Notes: generated by a model from the letters alone, not told the origin. A stretch of DNA of 64,000 nucleotides from Phyto melanocephala (GCA_941918925.1 OW799236.1:87934216-87998215), one strand, 5' to 3'. Numbered from the stretch's first letter, positions 1 through 10,934 are shown. Numbers and translations: made by a program.

Positions 1-88
1 TGTCTTTAACAAGAAACATTAAATTCCACACTACACAAACCAAAGTTCTTGACTTAATATTTTAAGATGAATTTTCCAATACTATATC

Positions 89-208
<120 letters not shown>

Positions 209-213
209 CATCA

Positions 214-312
214 ATTCAATCAATTCTCAGAAGGAGGTAGGTTTTTAGTGGTGTCACCACATACCGGATGTGACGACATCTGATGATCCGAAGGGATTTT
301 CCTACCTCACCA

Positions 313-346
<34 letters not shown>
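214..346 (+). mobile_element. Probable 3' end of a 5'-truncated non-LTR retroelement
   Basis: A short segment of mixed base composition (about 214-313, containing GGTGTCACCACA and TCCTACCTCACC) stands out from the AT-rich surroundings and is followed at once by an uninterrupted run of 33 A (314-346). A unique 3' UTR-like segment plus a poly(A) tail is what a truncated Jockey-type LINE or a processed transcript leaves behind. No coding part remains and no clear target duplication could be found, so the family is an inference. An open frame through the poly(A) run, which reads as poly-lysine, is an artefact. Confidence 0.45.
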
Positions 347-348
<2 letters not shown>

Positions 349-573
349 ATTTTTGTTATTTTAACTTTTAGTTTCGGTTTCCTTGTCATTCTTTTTTTTT
401 ATTTTATAAGTGTATATTTCTTATTCAGCAAAAGTGCAACTCATGTAAAATCAATTTCATTAAATGGTCAGTAGAACAAAAACCAAGCTTGACAGTAAAA
501 AATAAATATTTAGATTTAACAAACATATGCTTTTTTATTACAACTATGTGGACAAACATATTCGCACATTCAT

Positions 574-1390
574 TATACCCTTCACACAGTGAAAAAGGGT
601 ATATATAGGTGTGAAATTTCTACAATTTTCATTTCCGACCCCATAAAGAATATATTTTCTGAAAGCTTGTGAATAGGGGAGCCGATTTAGCTCTGTCAGT
701 CTGTCCGTCTGTCCGTGTGTATGTTGAAATCAACTTTTTAAAGCCCCCCGAAATCGCTTGGACCCGGGTGAGGCATTAAAATATCAGAAATATTCGGGAG
801 TAGATCGGTATTGAAAATCAGAAATATCGGCTTATAAACAACTGAGATATGAGCAAAAACCCACGACCACCTCAATTTTTTTTTTTCACAAAAACAACAT
901 TACAACAACAACATACATACATACAAACGTGTATATTGGTTAAAGTAAACGTGGGATCGAATCCCAGCTGAGCCAAAAAAAAATTTTTTTTATTTTTTTA
1001 TTTTTTTTTTAATTTTTTTTTATTTTTTATTTTTTATTTAATATATTATTTATATTTTTATTAATTTTTTTAAAATTTTTTTTTTAATTTTTTTTTTGTT
1101 TTATATTTATTATTTATATTTTAATTATTTTTTTTTAAATTTTTTTTTCATGTTTTTTTGTAAATTTTTTTTTAAATTTTTTTTTTAAATTTTTTTTTTT
1201 TATTTTTTTTTTAACCTACATACGTTAATTTTTAATTTTACAATGGGATGTTTTTATATATGTATGTTTTTTATATTTATGTACGTATTTCATATAAGAT
1301 GAATGGTGATACAAACTACTGTTATTGCATGACTACACGTTGTGAAGGCTATATAAGATTCGGCATGGCCGAATATAGCACTCATATTTG
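574..1390 (+). mobile_element. A-subfamily element, copy 1 (HINE-like)
   Basis: The 5' end forms a hairpin, TATACCCTTCAC/GTGAA..GGGTATA. It is followed by the block GACCCCATAAAG, a stretch of CTGTCCGT repeats, a tRNA-like module at 935-975 and a long T-rich run (980-1215). The 3' end carries the hairpin ATTCGGC-atg-GCCGAAT. Other copies lie at 17278-18055 (plus), 46263-46974 (minus) and 56604-57414 (minus). There is no open frame, so it is non-autonomous. Terminal hairpins, lack of a target duplication and T-rich insertion sites fit Helentron-associated elements (DINE-1/HINE type); the CTGTCCGT stretch also recalls dipteran mini-me elements. The classification is an inference; the repeat family itself is certain. 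Confidence 0.85.
935..975 (+). other. tRNA-like module inside the A-subfamily element
   Basis: TGGTTAAAG (937-945; TGGTTAGAG in the other copies) resembles a tRNA D-arm/A box. GGATCGAATCC (954-964) matches the B-box consensus GGTTCGANNCC at all but one position and forms a T-arm-like TGGG-loop-CCCA hairpin. The module ends GAGCCA directly before a run of A. The anticodon arm is missing, so this is not a tRNA gene. The module is present in all full A copies and absent from B copies. Confidence 0.5.
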
Positions 1391-1734
1391 TTTTTAAATA
1401 CATTCATACGTGTGATACGACTCCAATCTTAATGCATGAACTGAACAAACACATGCATTCAGTCAGGACATGTTCATATGCTTGCGAGTTTAATATTTAT
1501 CCAACTACAGTGGTGGTCAGCTATTTAGGGACAATAAAAAAGTTTAAACACAAATTAAACCGCTCATTGAAAGTTACATTTATTTATGAAAATAAAGGCT
1601 AAATAAAAAATGTTGTGGGCATGGACATGGAGATTTTCATAGAAAAAAATTTATTTATGTAAAACAATATTTAAAATTATTTCTCAAATTTAACTTAAAT
1701 AATTTAAGGTCATTCATTAAATTAATATTTTGTG

Positions 1735-2230
1735 GCAACTCCTTTAGATTTTATTACTGCATTGCATTATCTGGAAGACTTTTAACTAAATCGCGTTATC
1801 TTCCGATGGAAATAATTTTCAATATTGTCTGCAACTTACGAGTGAGTTAATCAGCACTTTTGTGGGTTTTCTTTTTAAGTACCCTTTAAACATATACCCA
1901 AAGATTTTCGGTTACGTTTAAGTCAGGACTCTGTATAGAACAATCAAAATCATTAATATTTTTCGAAGACAATCAATCCTTTACCCTTCTAGCAGTATGT
2001 TTCGGATCATCATCCTGCATAACAAAATAATATTCGTTCATCTTAATAGGGCTTCAGTGTGTTAGACAAACATAATTTTGTACAGATTTTGATCCATATA
2101 ATAGGATACACAACACAGCTATTTCACAATTTATTTGTCTGGAACTCAAAAAGGGACTAGCTTTGCTTATTTGACAAATTAAACAATCATCACGTGGAGA
2201 TTGTTTTTTTTTTTTGTCGCAGCTTTCTGG
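1735..2230 (-). pseudogene. Tc1-type transposase relic
   Basis: Reverse-strand translation gives, from 2230 leftwards, PRDDCLICQISKASPFLSS, which resembles the N-terminal helix-turn-helix of Tc1 transposases. It then gives MQDDDPKHTARR, matching the family block QDNDPKHT that holds the second catalytic Asp, and SPDLNVTENLW, matching SPDLNPIENLW that holds the catalytic Glu of the DD34E triad. Stop codons interrupt the frame at several points, and the stretch between the helix-turn-helix and the catalytic core is too short, so an internal deletion is likely. The copy is dead. Confidence 0.8.
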
Positions 2231-2507
2231 TTTGCAATGTACAGTGATTTCCCTTATAGGGACAAGCGATCAAAAGTCTATAACTTCAAGACTAAAAAAT
2301 ACCTAGAGTCTTCATAGCATGCCAAAAGAACAAGAAGTTTGCAAATTTTTAGGAAAAAATATTAACAACTGTAGCCACAGTATCCATTTGATTTTTAAAG
2401 GGTTAATTTCCTTAAAGATTTGTTTTAGGAACTTTTGTTTAAAGTATTTTAATATTAAAACTCGTCTGTTTTAAACAATTTTGTTTTCTATTTTAATTTA
2501 TTCGAAA

Positions 2508-2806
2508 ATAGTTGGGCCCGGTCCGCGTGGCTGGCCCAAAATTTTCTTTTATTTTGCATTGCCTCTCGAAGAAAATCTAAATCAGTCATCAGCATGGATA
2601 TTAAGTTTGGTCTAAATCGGTGCGGTAGTTCTTGAGTTACGGTGCAAAAACACAACAACAAATAATTCCGCCATCTGTAGGACGAACTTCAAACTACACT
2701 GAAACACTCCTCACGGCCCATAGAGCATGCATATAAGATAAATCCGTGTAGTAGTTTTTGAGTTTATCGATCACGAACATACACGTAATTTTTATATATG
2801 TAGAGA
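2508..2806 (-). mobile_element. Short Helitron fragment
   Basis: Read on the minus strand it starts TCTCTACATATATAAAA after an A (2806 leftwards), the same design as the better Helitron ends at 32896 and 40623. It finishes near 2508 with GCGGACCGGGCCCAACTA, which resembles the 3' end GGACCGGGTCAGCTAG of the Helitron at 32896-33997. The final CTAG is eroded to CTAT. No coding sequence remains. Confidence 0.6.
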
Positions 2807-3373
2807 TAGAGACATACACCGAAAATAAGACTAAATTAAAAGGTAATACAAAGTTATATAATGTAATATAAGGTATTATTAAGTAATAAAAGGTAATAAG
2901 GAAAAAAAAGATATTAACAAAAAAATAAACCACCAGATTTTGGCCTAACTACCAAAAGCCTATTTCGGCCCGAAATAGTTGTTGACTAAATTGCTTTCTC
3001 CTCAAAACACTTTACTTTTGGATCTTAATTCTTTTAAACTTTTTTTAAATCTAATTTGTACGATAAGTGAACGAAGTACTAAAAAAATCGTATGTTGACA
3101 TATAATGGTGACAGTCCGAATTCGTAACGAGCTTCATCTACTTTTTTCTTGGCACATTTTGAATGTTATGTATTTCTGTAGATTAGGCACCACATAGGCG
3201 ACATGTTGCAGATGAAATTTCCGTAAGAGCGTAACAAACTTTGCATTCAACTATGGTCAGTTTTATGTCATTCTTTATACCTAATTTTTGTTTTGTTTTA
3301 TTTATTCGTTGTTTAATTTTCTTCAAGGATTTTTCATACAAAGCTTGCCATTCCATTTATAACGACTTTTTAA

Positions 3374-4102
3374 CCCTTTCTACCCGGATGGTACATATGT
3401 GTACCACTTAAAGTTTAAACATCTCTAAAAGCTTCAAATGTAATGTTGCTTGGTTGTGAAAAGTACCATATAGTCTTTAAGTTCTCTTGAATACATTCCA
3501 GTATGTGTCGTTATGTTTTTTTGTCTTTTGTATTTACGATACCGTTTTTTGTGACTTGCAACGCAACTATAGTGAAGTGTAAATTGGTTTTTGCATAATA
3601 TTGTGCGTGAAATTGCAGAAAATATTCAAAATAAAGAAGAATTTAAATTTTTGCGGCAGGTAAATATTTATAAATAAACGTTTGTTTTATGCTACCTATA
3701 TGTACCATATGTACCATTCGTATGGTATGGTGGTACACATATGTACCAGTCGTCCGATGAGTATGATATCCTGTCTTGAGGAAACTATTTTATTTTCCTA
3801 CAAAATGAATCCCGAAGATATTCGAAAAGTTTTGGAAGATGAAGCTGATAGTACTAGCGATTTAGAAGATTTTTATGTTGGAAGCTCTGAAGAAGTTGTA
3901 CCAAATTATGTACCTGGTTTCAGCGACAACGAAGATTCACCAGACGACGAAAGCTCTGTTGCAAGTGATGCCTTTAGCGAAAAAGCCCCCCATAACAGTT
4001 TTCCAATTTTTTTTTTACCAATAAGTTATAAATGGCTTAAATCACCTGCTGATATCAAAAATTTTATTTTAGCATTGCTATTCGATTGTCGGGTCGAAAG
4101 GG
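3374..4102 (+). mobile_element. piggyBac-like element, internally deleted
   Basis: The element starts CCCTTTCTACCCGG directly after TTAA (3370-3373). It ends with the inverted form CGGGTCGAAAGGG before TTGA (4103-4106), a one-base decay of TTAA. Ends beginning CCCTTT and a TTAA target are diagnostic of piggyBac elements. GGTACATATGTGTACC (3390-3405) recurs as its exact reverse complement at 3732-3747, giving a subterminal inverted repeat. Only 729 bp remain, so most of the transposase is gone. Confidence 0.75.
3805..4002 (+). pseudogene. Acidic N-terminus of a piggyBac-like transposase
   Basis: From the ATG at 3805 the frame reads MNPEDIRKVLEDEADSTSDL and stays Asp/Glu/Ser-rich for about 66 codons. 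This is typical of the region in front of the DDE core in piggyBac transposases. An in-frame ATG lies upstream (3682), but the palindromic repeat there makes 3805 the likelier start. After about 4002 the sequence changes to an unrelated hydrophobic stretch, marking the internal deletion. None of the catalytic Asp residues is present. The family call rests mainly on the flanking TTAA ends. Confidence 0.55.
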
Positions 4103-4193
4103 TTGAAACTTTTTCAAAATTGCTCGGGTCGAATTTTTCCTCCATAATTTGAAATACTCAAATAACAAAAATATTAAACACTGACCACCACTA

Positions 4194-5144
4194 GAATCGT
4201 TTAAGTGTACTTATTATTATGACTTACAATATTAACGTATTATACACATACACATGTATAAATATGTACATTTTATAGCCATTTTATTTTGTGCCTCATA
4301 AAAAAAAAATGAGAACAATTTGCGTCTATGCGTTCTATTTCCAGTTTTTTAAAATTGGATTTTTTTCAAATGCAGCTTTTCATTAGTAAATATACTAAAT
4401 ACACATATGGCCATGCATGTTAATATTTTATTTGGGAAAAGAAAAACAAAAGGAAATTACAAGTTACAGTTGAAATATTTTTCGTCCGTTTTTAATTTCG
4501 CTCTAAAAGTTGACCCATATTAGTTTACATGTAAAGGCAGCAGCAACAAACAAACACAAATAAAAGTTTCATAGTATATAAACATGAATACATGGTAGCC
4601 CAAAGTAAATATGAATTTTCATTACTTTTAAAATTACCTTCTAGGTCTAAGTATATAATTGGTGTATGCACTAAAAGTGTCGTATTGTCATAATGTCATA
4701 CTTTTGCAAAAATTTTAAAGTTAATTAAAAGTTTTTTTACAGCTTATCGTAACAATTATAATATTTTTTTCAAAATTTTTAAAAAATATAACATTATGAT
4801 AAGACGACAATTAGGATGGATACATTGTGAATTCAACAAACATTTTTGCTTATTAGAATATAATATTTGGCTTTTTTATAAGCGTAATAGACGAACAGCC
4901 TGTTGACTAACAAACTTCGTTAAAAGATTGTAAACAGTTGTTTGCCTCAGGTTAAATGCTTTGTACTCAAATTACCTAAAATAATAGATGTTTTGAATAG
5001 CTGTTGGTAATTTAATTTTGGAAAAAACAATGTTCTGCCTTAAGTGTATAATTGGTAAGTAATTCAATACCTTTTAAAGTAATAAGTAAAATAAAAAAAA
5101 TTAATTCAATCAATGTCTTTTCAAATATTCCCTCATATAGATTT
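4194..5144. other. AT-rich spacer, nothing recognised
   Basis: No open frame with coding character, no repeat end and no RNA gene was seen here. Confidence 0.6.
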
Positions 5145-5509
5145 TATACCCTTCACCTATGGTGCCAAGGGCATGTATTTTGTCATTCCGTTTGTAATTT
5201 CTACAATATTGATATATGAATGGTGTCGATTAAGCAATTTCTGTCTGTTTGTGTGTTAATTAAAATCAACTTTTAGAAGCCCCCACATGTTGCACAAATC
5301 TATATGTGTTATCAATATTTTGGAAATATCCGAGAATGACTTGCTATTGAAAACCTTCAAAATTGCCTTAAAACTTTTTGAGTTATGAGCAAGCAAACAT
5401 GACTGCCTCTATATTTTTTCCCACATTTCTTCCACAAAAATTAACATTTTTAACCCTATGACAATTAATAAACACTTTTTTACTTTTGCCCAAATTTTAA
5501 GTATCAATG

Positions 5510-5725
5510 GTCAATGGAAATCGCTTAAGGAGGATGATCCTAAGCTTTTTGTGGCAGAAAATTTATGAATATATCATATCACCAGGATCATGTGATTTGA
5601 CACCTATGGAATATTTTTATATTGTGTCTAGCAATAATCCTACAACAGTTCAAGAGTTTAAAAATAATAAAATCGAACAAATATCAACTAATGTCAACAG
5701 CAAGGCATATCAATTCATCAGGTAA
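5510..5725 (+). pseudogene. mariner-type transposase C-terminal relic
   Basis: The frame contains SCDLTPMEYFYIV, matching the mariner-group block CDLTPLDYFLWGYVK that follows the last catalytic residue. It continues with NNPTTVQEFKNN, the usual helical segment after it. The final catalytic Asp region is only partly kept and nothing upstream is recognisable. The 3' end runs into the MITE at 5700. It is a dead fragment. Confidence 0.6.
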
Positions 5726-5910
5726 TTGCAGTTCGGAGAGAATTGTTTTTTTTATATTTTTTATATTTGAAGTTTGACATTTGAAATAAATGAGAGTTGA
5801 GAGAAATCTGTTTTTTATCTAGAGAATTTGACAGCTGATATTTAAAAAAAGTGAAGAAAAAAATAATTAGCTGACGAAACAAGACTACCTGATAAATAAA
5901 TGTGCCTTGT
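5700..5910. mobile_element. MITE with about 25-bp TIRs, copy 1
   Basis: The left end GCAAGGCATATCAATTCATC followed by AGGTA is mirrored at the right by TACCTGATAAATAAATGTGC followed by CTTGT. The 211-bp body (AATTGCAGTTCGGAGAGAAT, later CAGCTGA and GAAACAAGACTACC) recurs at 22058-22247. No open frame is present. The superfamily is not clear. Confidence 0.8.
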
Positions 5911-6059
5911 TCAACAGTTTATTGAAAAAAAGGGACTGCCGATGGGTCTGACTTGACCGACATAACTTTTCGTTTTTTACCGAAACCTATTTGAAATTAG
6001 AAAAAAGTATTTTTCAAGAAAACTACTTTTTTATTATAATAAAAATGATACCTCAAATT

Positions 6060-6795
6060 CGCACAAAAAAAAACATGATTATAACATGATCACGACGATC
6101 AGATTATAGTTTCTATAACAATATTTGGTTATCGAAAACAAATAATACTTATTTTAATATTGTTTTATCATATATTTTGTCACAATAATCAAATGCTTGT
6201 TTAAATTTAATCATTCAATGTTTACTTTTCATAAAAACTTTGATGTGATTGTCCTTTAAAAATAATATAATTAACAATATTATGATGACAAAAATAGTAT
6301 GATGTCTTCGCAAAAATAATATTAAATTCAAAAGTATTTAAAATTGCAAATAACTAGATGAAACAACAGTACTTATTATCATGCTATAATTTTGTAAAAT
6401 AAAATTTTGTTTTCAAATGTGCTTCTTCTTCTTCTTCTTGCTAAATAAATTTATTGTTTTAAAAGTTTGACACGTGCAAAAAGTATAAAAAAATTTTATA
6501 TTTAAATAATAAATAAACGATAATGTAAAAAAATCTATAAAAAATGTGTTTATTAAGGAAAGTACCTATACAATCCATAAAACAAATAGCAAAAAACAAT
6601 AATTAGCTTTAGGAAAGAGCAAAAATTTTCTATATGATTTGTAATTATAATATTATAAATAATTGCATGGTACTTCAAGTAATCATAATAATGATAACTG
6701 ACAACTGTTATATGTTTAAACCACCATCATACAATTAAATCATAGCATGTTACTACGAGATTATGATTACCATAACCATATTTTTTCTTTGCGTA
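6060..6795. mobile_element. Possible MITE with diverged terminal repeats
   Basis: CGCACAAAAAAAAACATGAT near 6060 resembles the reverse complement of the stretch ending ATATTTTTTCTTTGCG near 6795, at roughly 75 per cent over about 35 bases. The interior is AT-rich and non-coding. A (CTT)n run at 6421-6440 lies inside. The call is weak because both arms are of low complexity. Confidence 0.3.
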
Positions 6796-7320
6796 AAGTA
6801 ATTGAAAAGTATATTTTTTAATAATAGCATAATAATAGCTTCTGCTGGGTATTTGAAAAACAAAATATTAATATTTTTTCTTATTTAATTAAAATTTGCA
6901 ATGATATTTAAATTATTTAGTTATAAACCGAATTTCTTTTTAATTCACTGCATTGCTTATATAAGTTTAAAAAAATGAATAGCAAATATTTTATATAACT
7001 TACACTTTAAAACAATATACCACCAGCAAATGTAATGATTCCAAAAAATATCTAACAACGGGGGGAAAAACAACACGACAGCGAAAAAAATCTACACATT
7101 AATATAAATATGATGATAAATTTGTGGAAAATTAAAGCATATTCATAGTTTCCACTCTTGTAAACACGAACACAAACACATTTAATTTCCACTTACACTT
7201 GTAATATAAAACGGCTGCTATCGGAGGCATCTAAGCTCACATAGTTGCAACAGCAGTTATTCTTCCAGCTTAATGTTGCATTCGCACTACGCAATGATAT
7301 ATTACCCCACCACTATTTAA

Positions 7321-8172
7321 CCCATTAAAAGGTGCGAAAATGACTTAAATTGATATTAAGAAGAGCAGGCAAATATTAGTGATCCTGTTCTAATGTCATA
7401 TACAATTAAAAAAAATTTTTTCTAATTTTCTTAAAAATTTTAGAAAACTTTCAAACCTAAATTATAATAAATCATTTTTTTATGTATTTAGTAAAAAAAT
7501 TGATTAAATTTTTTATTTTAAATTAAATAGGCTTCTCTCTTCTTCTTGTCAACCAACTTTAGGAAATTCTTAAAAGGTATTTTCTTAGATCGGTGCAGTA
7601 CACATACGAAAAAATATACAGAAGAGCGTGATGTGTGTAATTTTTTTTGTTTTTGTAATAATTTATAATGTAAAGAAATAAAAAAAATTTTCTTTTTAAA
7701 AAAAATTGTCTCTCTTAAAACAGAAATTATGAATTATGTAAATAGTGTTGTAGCTTTTAGAACTGACTGAAAATTTATAAATCAGTTGTGGAGTCAGAAC
7801 TTAACGTCAAGTTTTTTGCCCAACTTATTAAATTTGACATTTCTTTGTTTCTGTGTTTGACAAATTCAGCCATTGCATTAAAATTGTTAAAGCCTTTTAC
7901 GAAAATGGTCGTTCAAATCAACATGCATTTCGTGCACTTCGTGATATTTTTGGTCACCATAGTCGACCGAATGTCTCCACGATTGGGAGTATTATGCGCA
8001 AAATTCAGCAAACCGGGTCTGTACGAAATTTAAAAACATCTGCACATGCTTGCCCAGTTCTATCTGCGGAAAACATTGTATGTAGTTGATCGTGACAGAA
8101 GTAAATGTTAACTTTACAAATAAAATCATTCGATTGCAATCGATAAATTAAGTACTGTTAACCTCTAATGGG
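7321..8172. mobile_element. TTAA-flanked element carrying a foreign transposase fragment
   Basis: CCCATTAAAAGGT starts directly after TTAA (7317-7320). ACCTCTAATGGG ends directly before TTAA (8173-8176). The perfect TTAA duplication and CCC-type ends point to a piggyBac-like non-autonomous element of 852 bp. It does not share internal sequence with the element at 3374-4102. Inside is a transposase relic of a different type (7853-8089). Confidence 0.65.
7853..8089 (+). pseudogene. DNA-binding domain of a Tc1/mariner-like transposase
   Basis: The 78-codon frame contains IVKAFYENGRSNQHAFRALR and STIGSIMRKIQQTGSV followed by SAENI. This is the helix-turn-helix layout (DUF4817-like) at the N-terminus of many insect mariner-type transposases. 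The true N-terminal residues appear to continue in another frame upstream (from 7788), suggesting a frameshift. No DDE core follows; the sequence turns non-coding after 8089. It is a fragment inside a TTAA-flanked element. Confidence 0.65.
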
Positions 8173-9724
8173 TTAATACATGCAACGGCAACAGTAGCAG
8201 TTGTGGTTTTTTATGACCTGCATTTAGTTCTATTTTGTTTTTTTTGTGCCTTATAAAATTCAAGAAATATTTATGGTTGTAGTAGTTGAAAAAATCGTTT
8301 TTATGCGAGCGTATAACAACAACATGAGGATTTAGGAGTATATCCTAGAACTAACACTTAAAAAACAATTTACAAGTATAAAAAATGACTTTGACTCATT
8401 AAAATATGAGTGATGATATTAACAAAAAAAAATCATGCACATTAAAAGAACAATGCGGATTTTAAGATAAAAAATTTTAATAAATTGTTTTAAAAATTGT
8501 TGAAATATTCATGAAAATTAAAAGAAGATTTAAATGTTGTTTTTCAAGAAGAATTAAAAAACAATACATTGATATTAATCAAGATAAAAAATTCAGAATT
8601 CAGAAAAACTTAAATTCATGTTTTCCGCCACTACAAAATGGCGGACAATAAATTTATATATTTATGGGTCGTATCTGGTATTTTAAAATGTAACTTCTTG
8701 ACACCCCTCAATATTGGTATCAAATGAACAGTAGAAGACAGTAAATTATTAAAAATTTAAAATTCAAGATGGCGTCTAAAACAAAATGTCGTAACAATTT
8801 TCTTTAACCCCATCAAAAAATATGGGTATCAAGTAAAAGGTCTTGACTAGTAGAATACAGTTAACTATGTAAAAATTCAAAATCAAGGATGGCATCGGAA
8901 ATAATAAAGAAAAATGGCGTATAACATAAAAAATAGGTTAAGCTACGATGTGGGATTATACCTATGTACATAATGGTGAAGGGTATTATCAGATTCGGAA
9001 CGGCCGAATATAGCAGTCTTACTTGCTTCTAGCATAACTCAGAACAATTATTATATAATTTTAAAAAGTTTTGGGAAACACTGATAACAGGTAGAATATT
9101 ATAATTTATTATTTTTTCCTATTTTGTTTACCCAAATCATTGGATTGTCTACAAAATCATTACGTCTTCTAGCTTCTTTATTTAAAGAACAAATTTTATA
9201 TCACGAAACACAAACTTATACGGCAATCTTAACTTATTGCTCTATTTTTTCTATAAGAAATACAATTTTGTAGTTTGCAAACATGTTATTGTATATTTCA
9301 TAATTAAAGCAAAATATGTACTAGAAAATAATGTTTTACTATAATAAAATATTATGTTTTTTACAAAACTGACATAAATGCAATTGCATAATGGTTTATC
9401 ATTCAATGTTTATTTGTCTAATCCTTTTTACATCTCATTCTAGTCTTGTTTTAAATTTATTTTTATTTTTTTTTTTTTTTTTTTTATTATTTTATTTGTA
9501 CCATCATTTGCATATGAATTTGTATTCATGCATTTATGTTTCTATTCCTTTGAGGCTACGAATATGAATGATGTTGATGTTACACTTTTTAAATATATGT
9601 ATATCGTTGGTCAGAAGTAGAAAGGCTCTAACTTAAATAATTGTAATTTTACGGGAGAAGGTTAAAACGTAACAGAAACTGTATTGTCATGATGTAATTT
9701 CTTTAGTAAAATTGCTTATAAAAC

Positions 9725-9993
9725 ATGTTTAATAGTTTTTTAAGCTAAAGGTCCTTTTAATAATAAAAAAAATGTTTATGTTATTTTCAATTTTGTTAAT
9801 CAAACTATAAATTTATTTAAAAAATAACAAATATCAAGACACAAATCCAACAAAAAACTAATATCTAATAAAAAACGTGTATCCTGATGATGCTACACAA
9901 AGAAGTAGCGAAATATTGATCAAATAATATAAAACAAAACAAAAAAATTTGTTATTATTAAAAGGACCTTAAGCTTAAAAAACTATTAAACAT
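9725..9993. mobile_element. Foldback MITE with 45-bp arms
   Basis: ATGTTTAATAGTTTTTTAAG (left) and its inverted partner CTTAAAAAACTATTAAACAT (right) begin arms that extend through AAGGTCCTTTTAATAATA with very few differences. The interior includes CCTGATGATGCTACACAAAG. A related stretch in the other orientation lies near 35570-35605. The direct repeat TTGCTTATAAAAC flanks the left arm and recurs at about 10031. Confidence 0.75.
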
Positions 9994-10039
9994 ATATTAT
10001 TATAAAAGGTCAAAGAAACCAATAATTATTGCTTATAAA

Positions 10040-10165
10040 ACTGTTTTTTTATATTATTGCGTTAAATTTTTGTATGAAGTGTATTTGCGTGAAATGTATT
10101 GGATTCACTGAAAAACTCTATTTTACAAAAAATTCGGGTTAGGGCCTTTCTAAATGTGACTAGCA
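10040..10165 (+). repeat. Dispersed repeat E, copy 1
   Basis: The segment from TTGCGTTAAATTTTTGTATG to GGGTTAGGGCCTTTCT is about 80 per cent like 35165-35285 (TTGCATTAAATTTTTATATT to GAGTTAGGGCCTTTGT). Neither copy is coding. The boundaries and the parent element are unknown. Confidence 0.65.
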
Positions 10166-10584
10166 ATATATATATATGTATGTAAAAAAGTACTTTTGTA
10201 AATATATATACATACACGTATCTTATAAAAAAAATTTGATCTTTTCGGCATAAAATTGTTCCAGCCATAAAGTCATACATAAATTACTTAAATATTTAAA
10301 GGTAAATATGAAAGAGAAAAACAAACAAAAACTAACAAATAAGATTGCAAACACTAATTGTGTTTAAGAGGAATACAATATTAGACTGAATTAAAAATAC
10401 GAATTTAACGAATAATTTTTTGTATTCTAAGTTTGATAAAACTAGCGACAAGCGTATTGCAAAACTAAGTAAAAGGTATATATGGAATGAAGCCTTGTGT
10501 ACCAGCTGATGTTAAGAATGTTAAAAAAGAGTATTTTAAATTATTACAACTTTAATAAATAGTTTGTAAAAACTATGAAGTCTT

Positions 10585-10728
10585 AAGCCTGTAGTACACG
10601 AAATGCAAAAAGCCACATAGGCATGTGGCTGTTACGTAATTTTGAAGTCATTATAAAGCATGAATGTATCAATGTGTTGCAGACCCACATGTACATATGG
10701 CTTCATACATTTCGTGTACTATAGGCTT
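10585..10728. mobile_element. Short foldback MITE (144 bp)
   Basis: AAGCCTGTAGTACACGAAAT at the left end is mirrored by TTTCGTGTACTATAGGCTT at the right. The arms continue inward through AGCCACATAGGCATGTGG and CCACATGTACATATGGCT. Almost the whole element can fold on itself. No target duplication is certain and no second copy was seen in the window. Confidence 0.75.
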
Positions 10729-10934
10729 TAGTAAAAAAAATCGAAATTAAAGTCATCATTTTAAACACATCGAAGTATTGACTTTAGACCCCATAAAGTA
10801 TATATTTTTCTGAATCATTCCTAAACGATCTAGCGATATTTGACCATCTCTATGTTATAACACAGTATAAGACAGAAAAACCAAAACTTGGCAACACTTT
10901 TCATACACAAAAGAAAAAAACGATTTTGTGTGAT

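Larger units (their letters stand above)
1508..4193. mobile_element. Tc1-like element with nested insertions
   Basis: The left end reads TA then CAGTGGTGGTCAG (from 1508). The right end is CTGACCACCACT (4181-4192), an inverted match over 12 bases. Between them lie a decayed Tc1-type transposase on the minus strand (1735-2230), a Helitron fragment (2508-2806) and a piggyBac-like element (3374-4102). Removing the two inserts leaves about 1.65 kb, a normal length for a Tc1 element. A second TIR-like stretch in direct orientation at about 2240 (CAGTGATTTCCC..TAGGGACA) and the position of the coding relic close to the left end make the pairing of the two outer ends uncertain. Confidence 0.5.
5145..9026 (+). 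mobile_element. B-subfamily element split by later insertions
   Basis: The 5' part (5145 to about 5460) carries the B-type hairpin start TATACCCTTCACCTATGG and the block AGAAGCCCCCACAT. The 3' part (about 8600-9026) carries ACTACAAAATGGCGG, the tandem-like segments seen in the full copy at 35815-36937, and the 3' hairpin ATTCGGA-acg-GCCGAAT before ACTTG. About 3.1 kb of other sequence (mariner relic, MITEs, a TTAA element) separates the halves. Treating both as one split copy is an inference from their order and orientation. Confidence 0.55.

Noticed and set aside
283..474. 63-codon open frame with a long Lys run
   Set aside because: The Lys codons are a 33-base poly(A) tail of a retroelement; no coding character on either side.
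935..975. tRNA gene
   Set aside because: Only D-arm-like and T-arm-like parts are present; no anticodon arm or acceptor stem can be formed.
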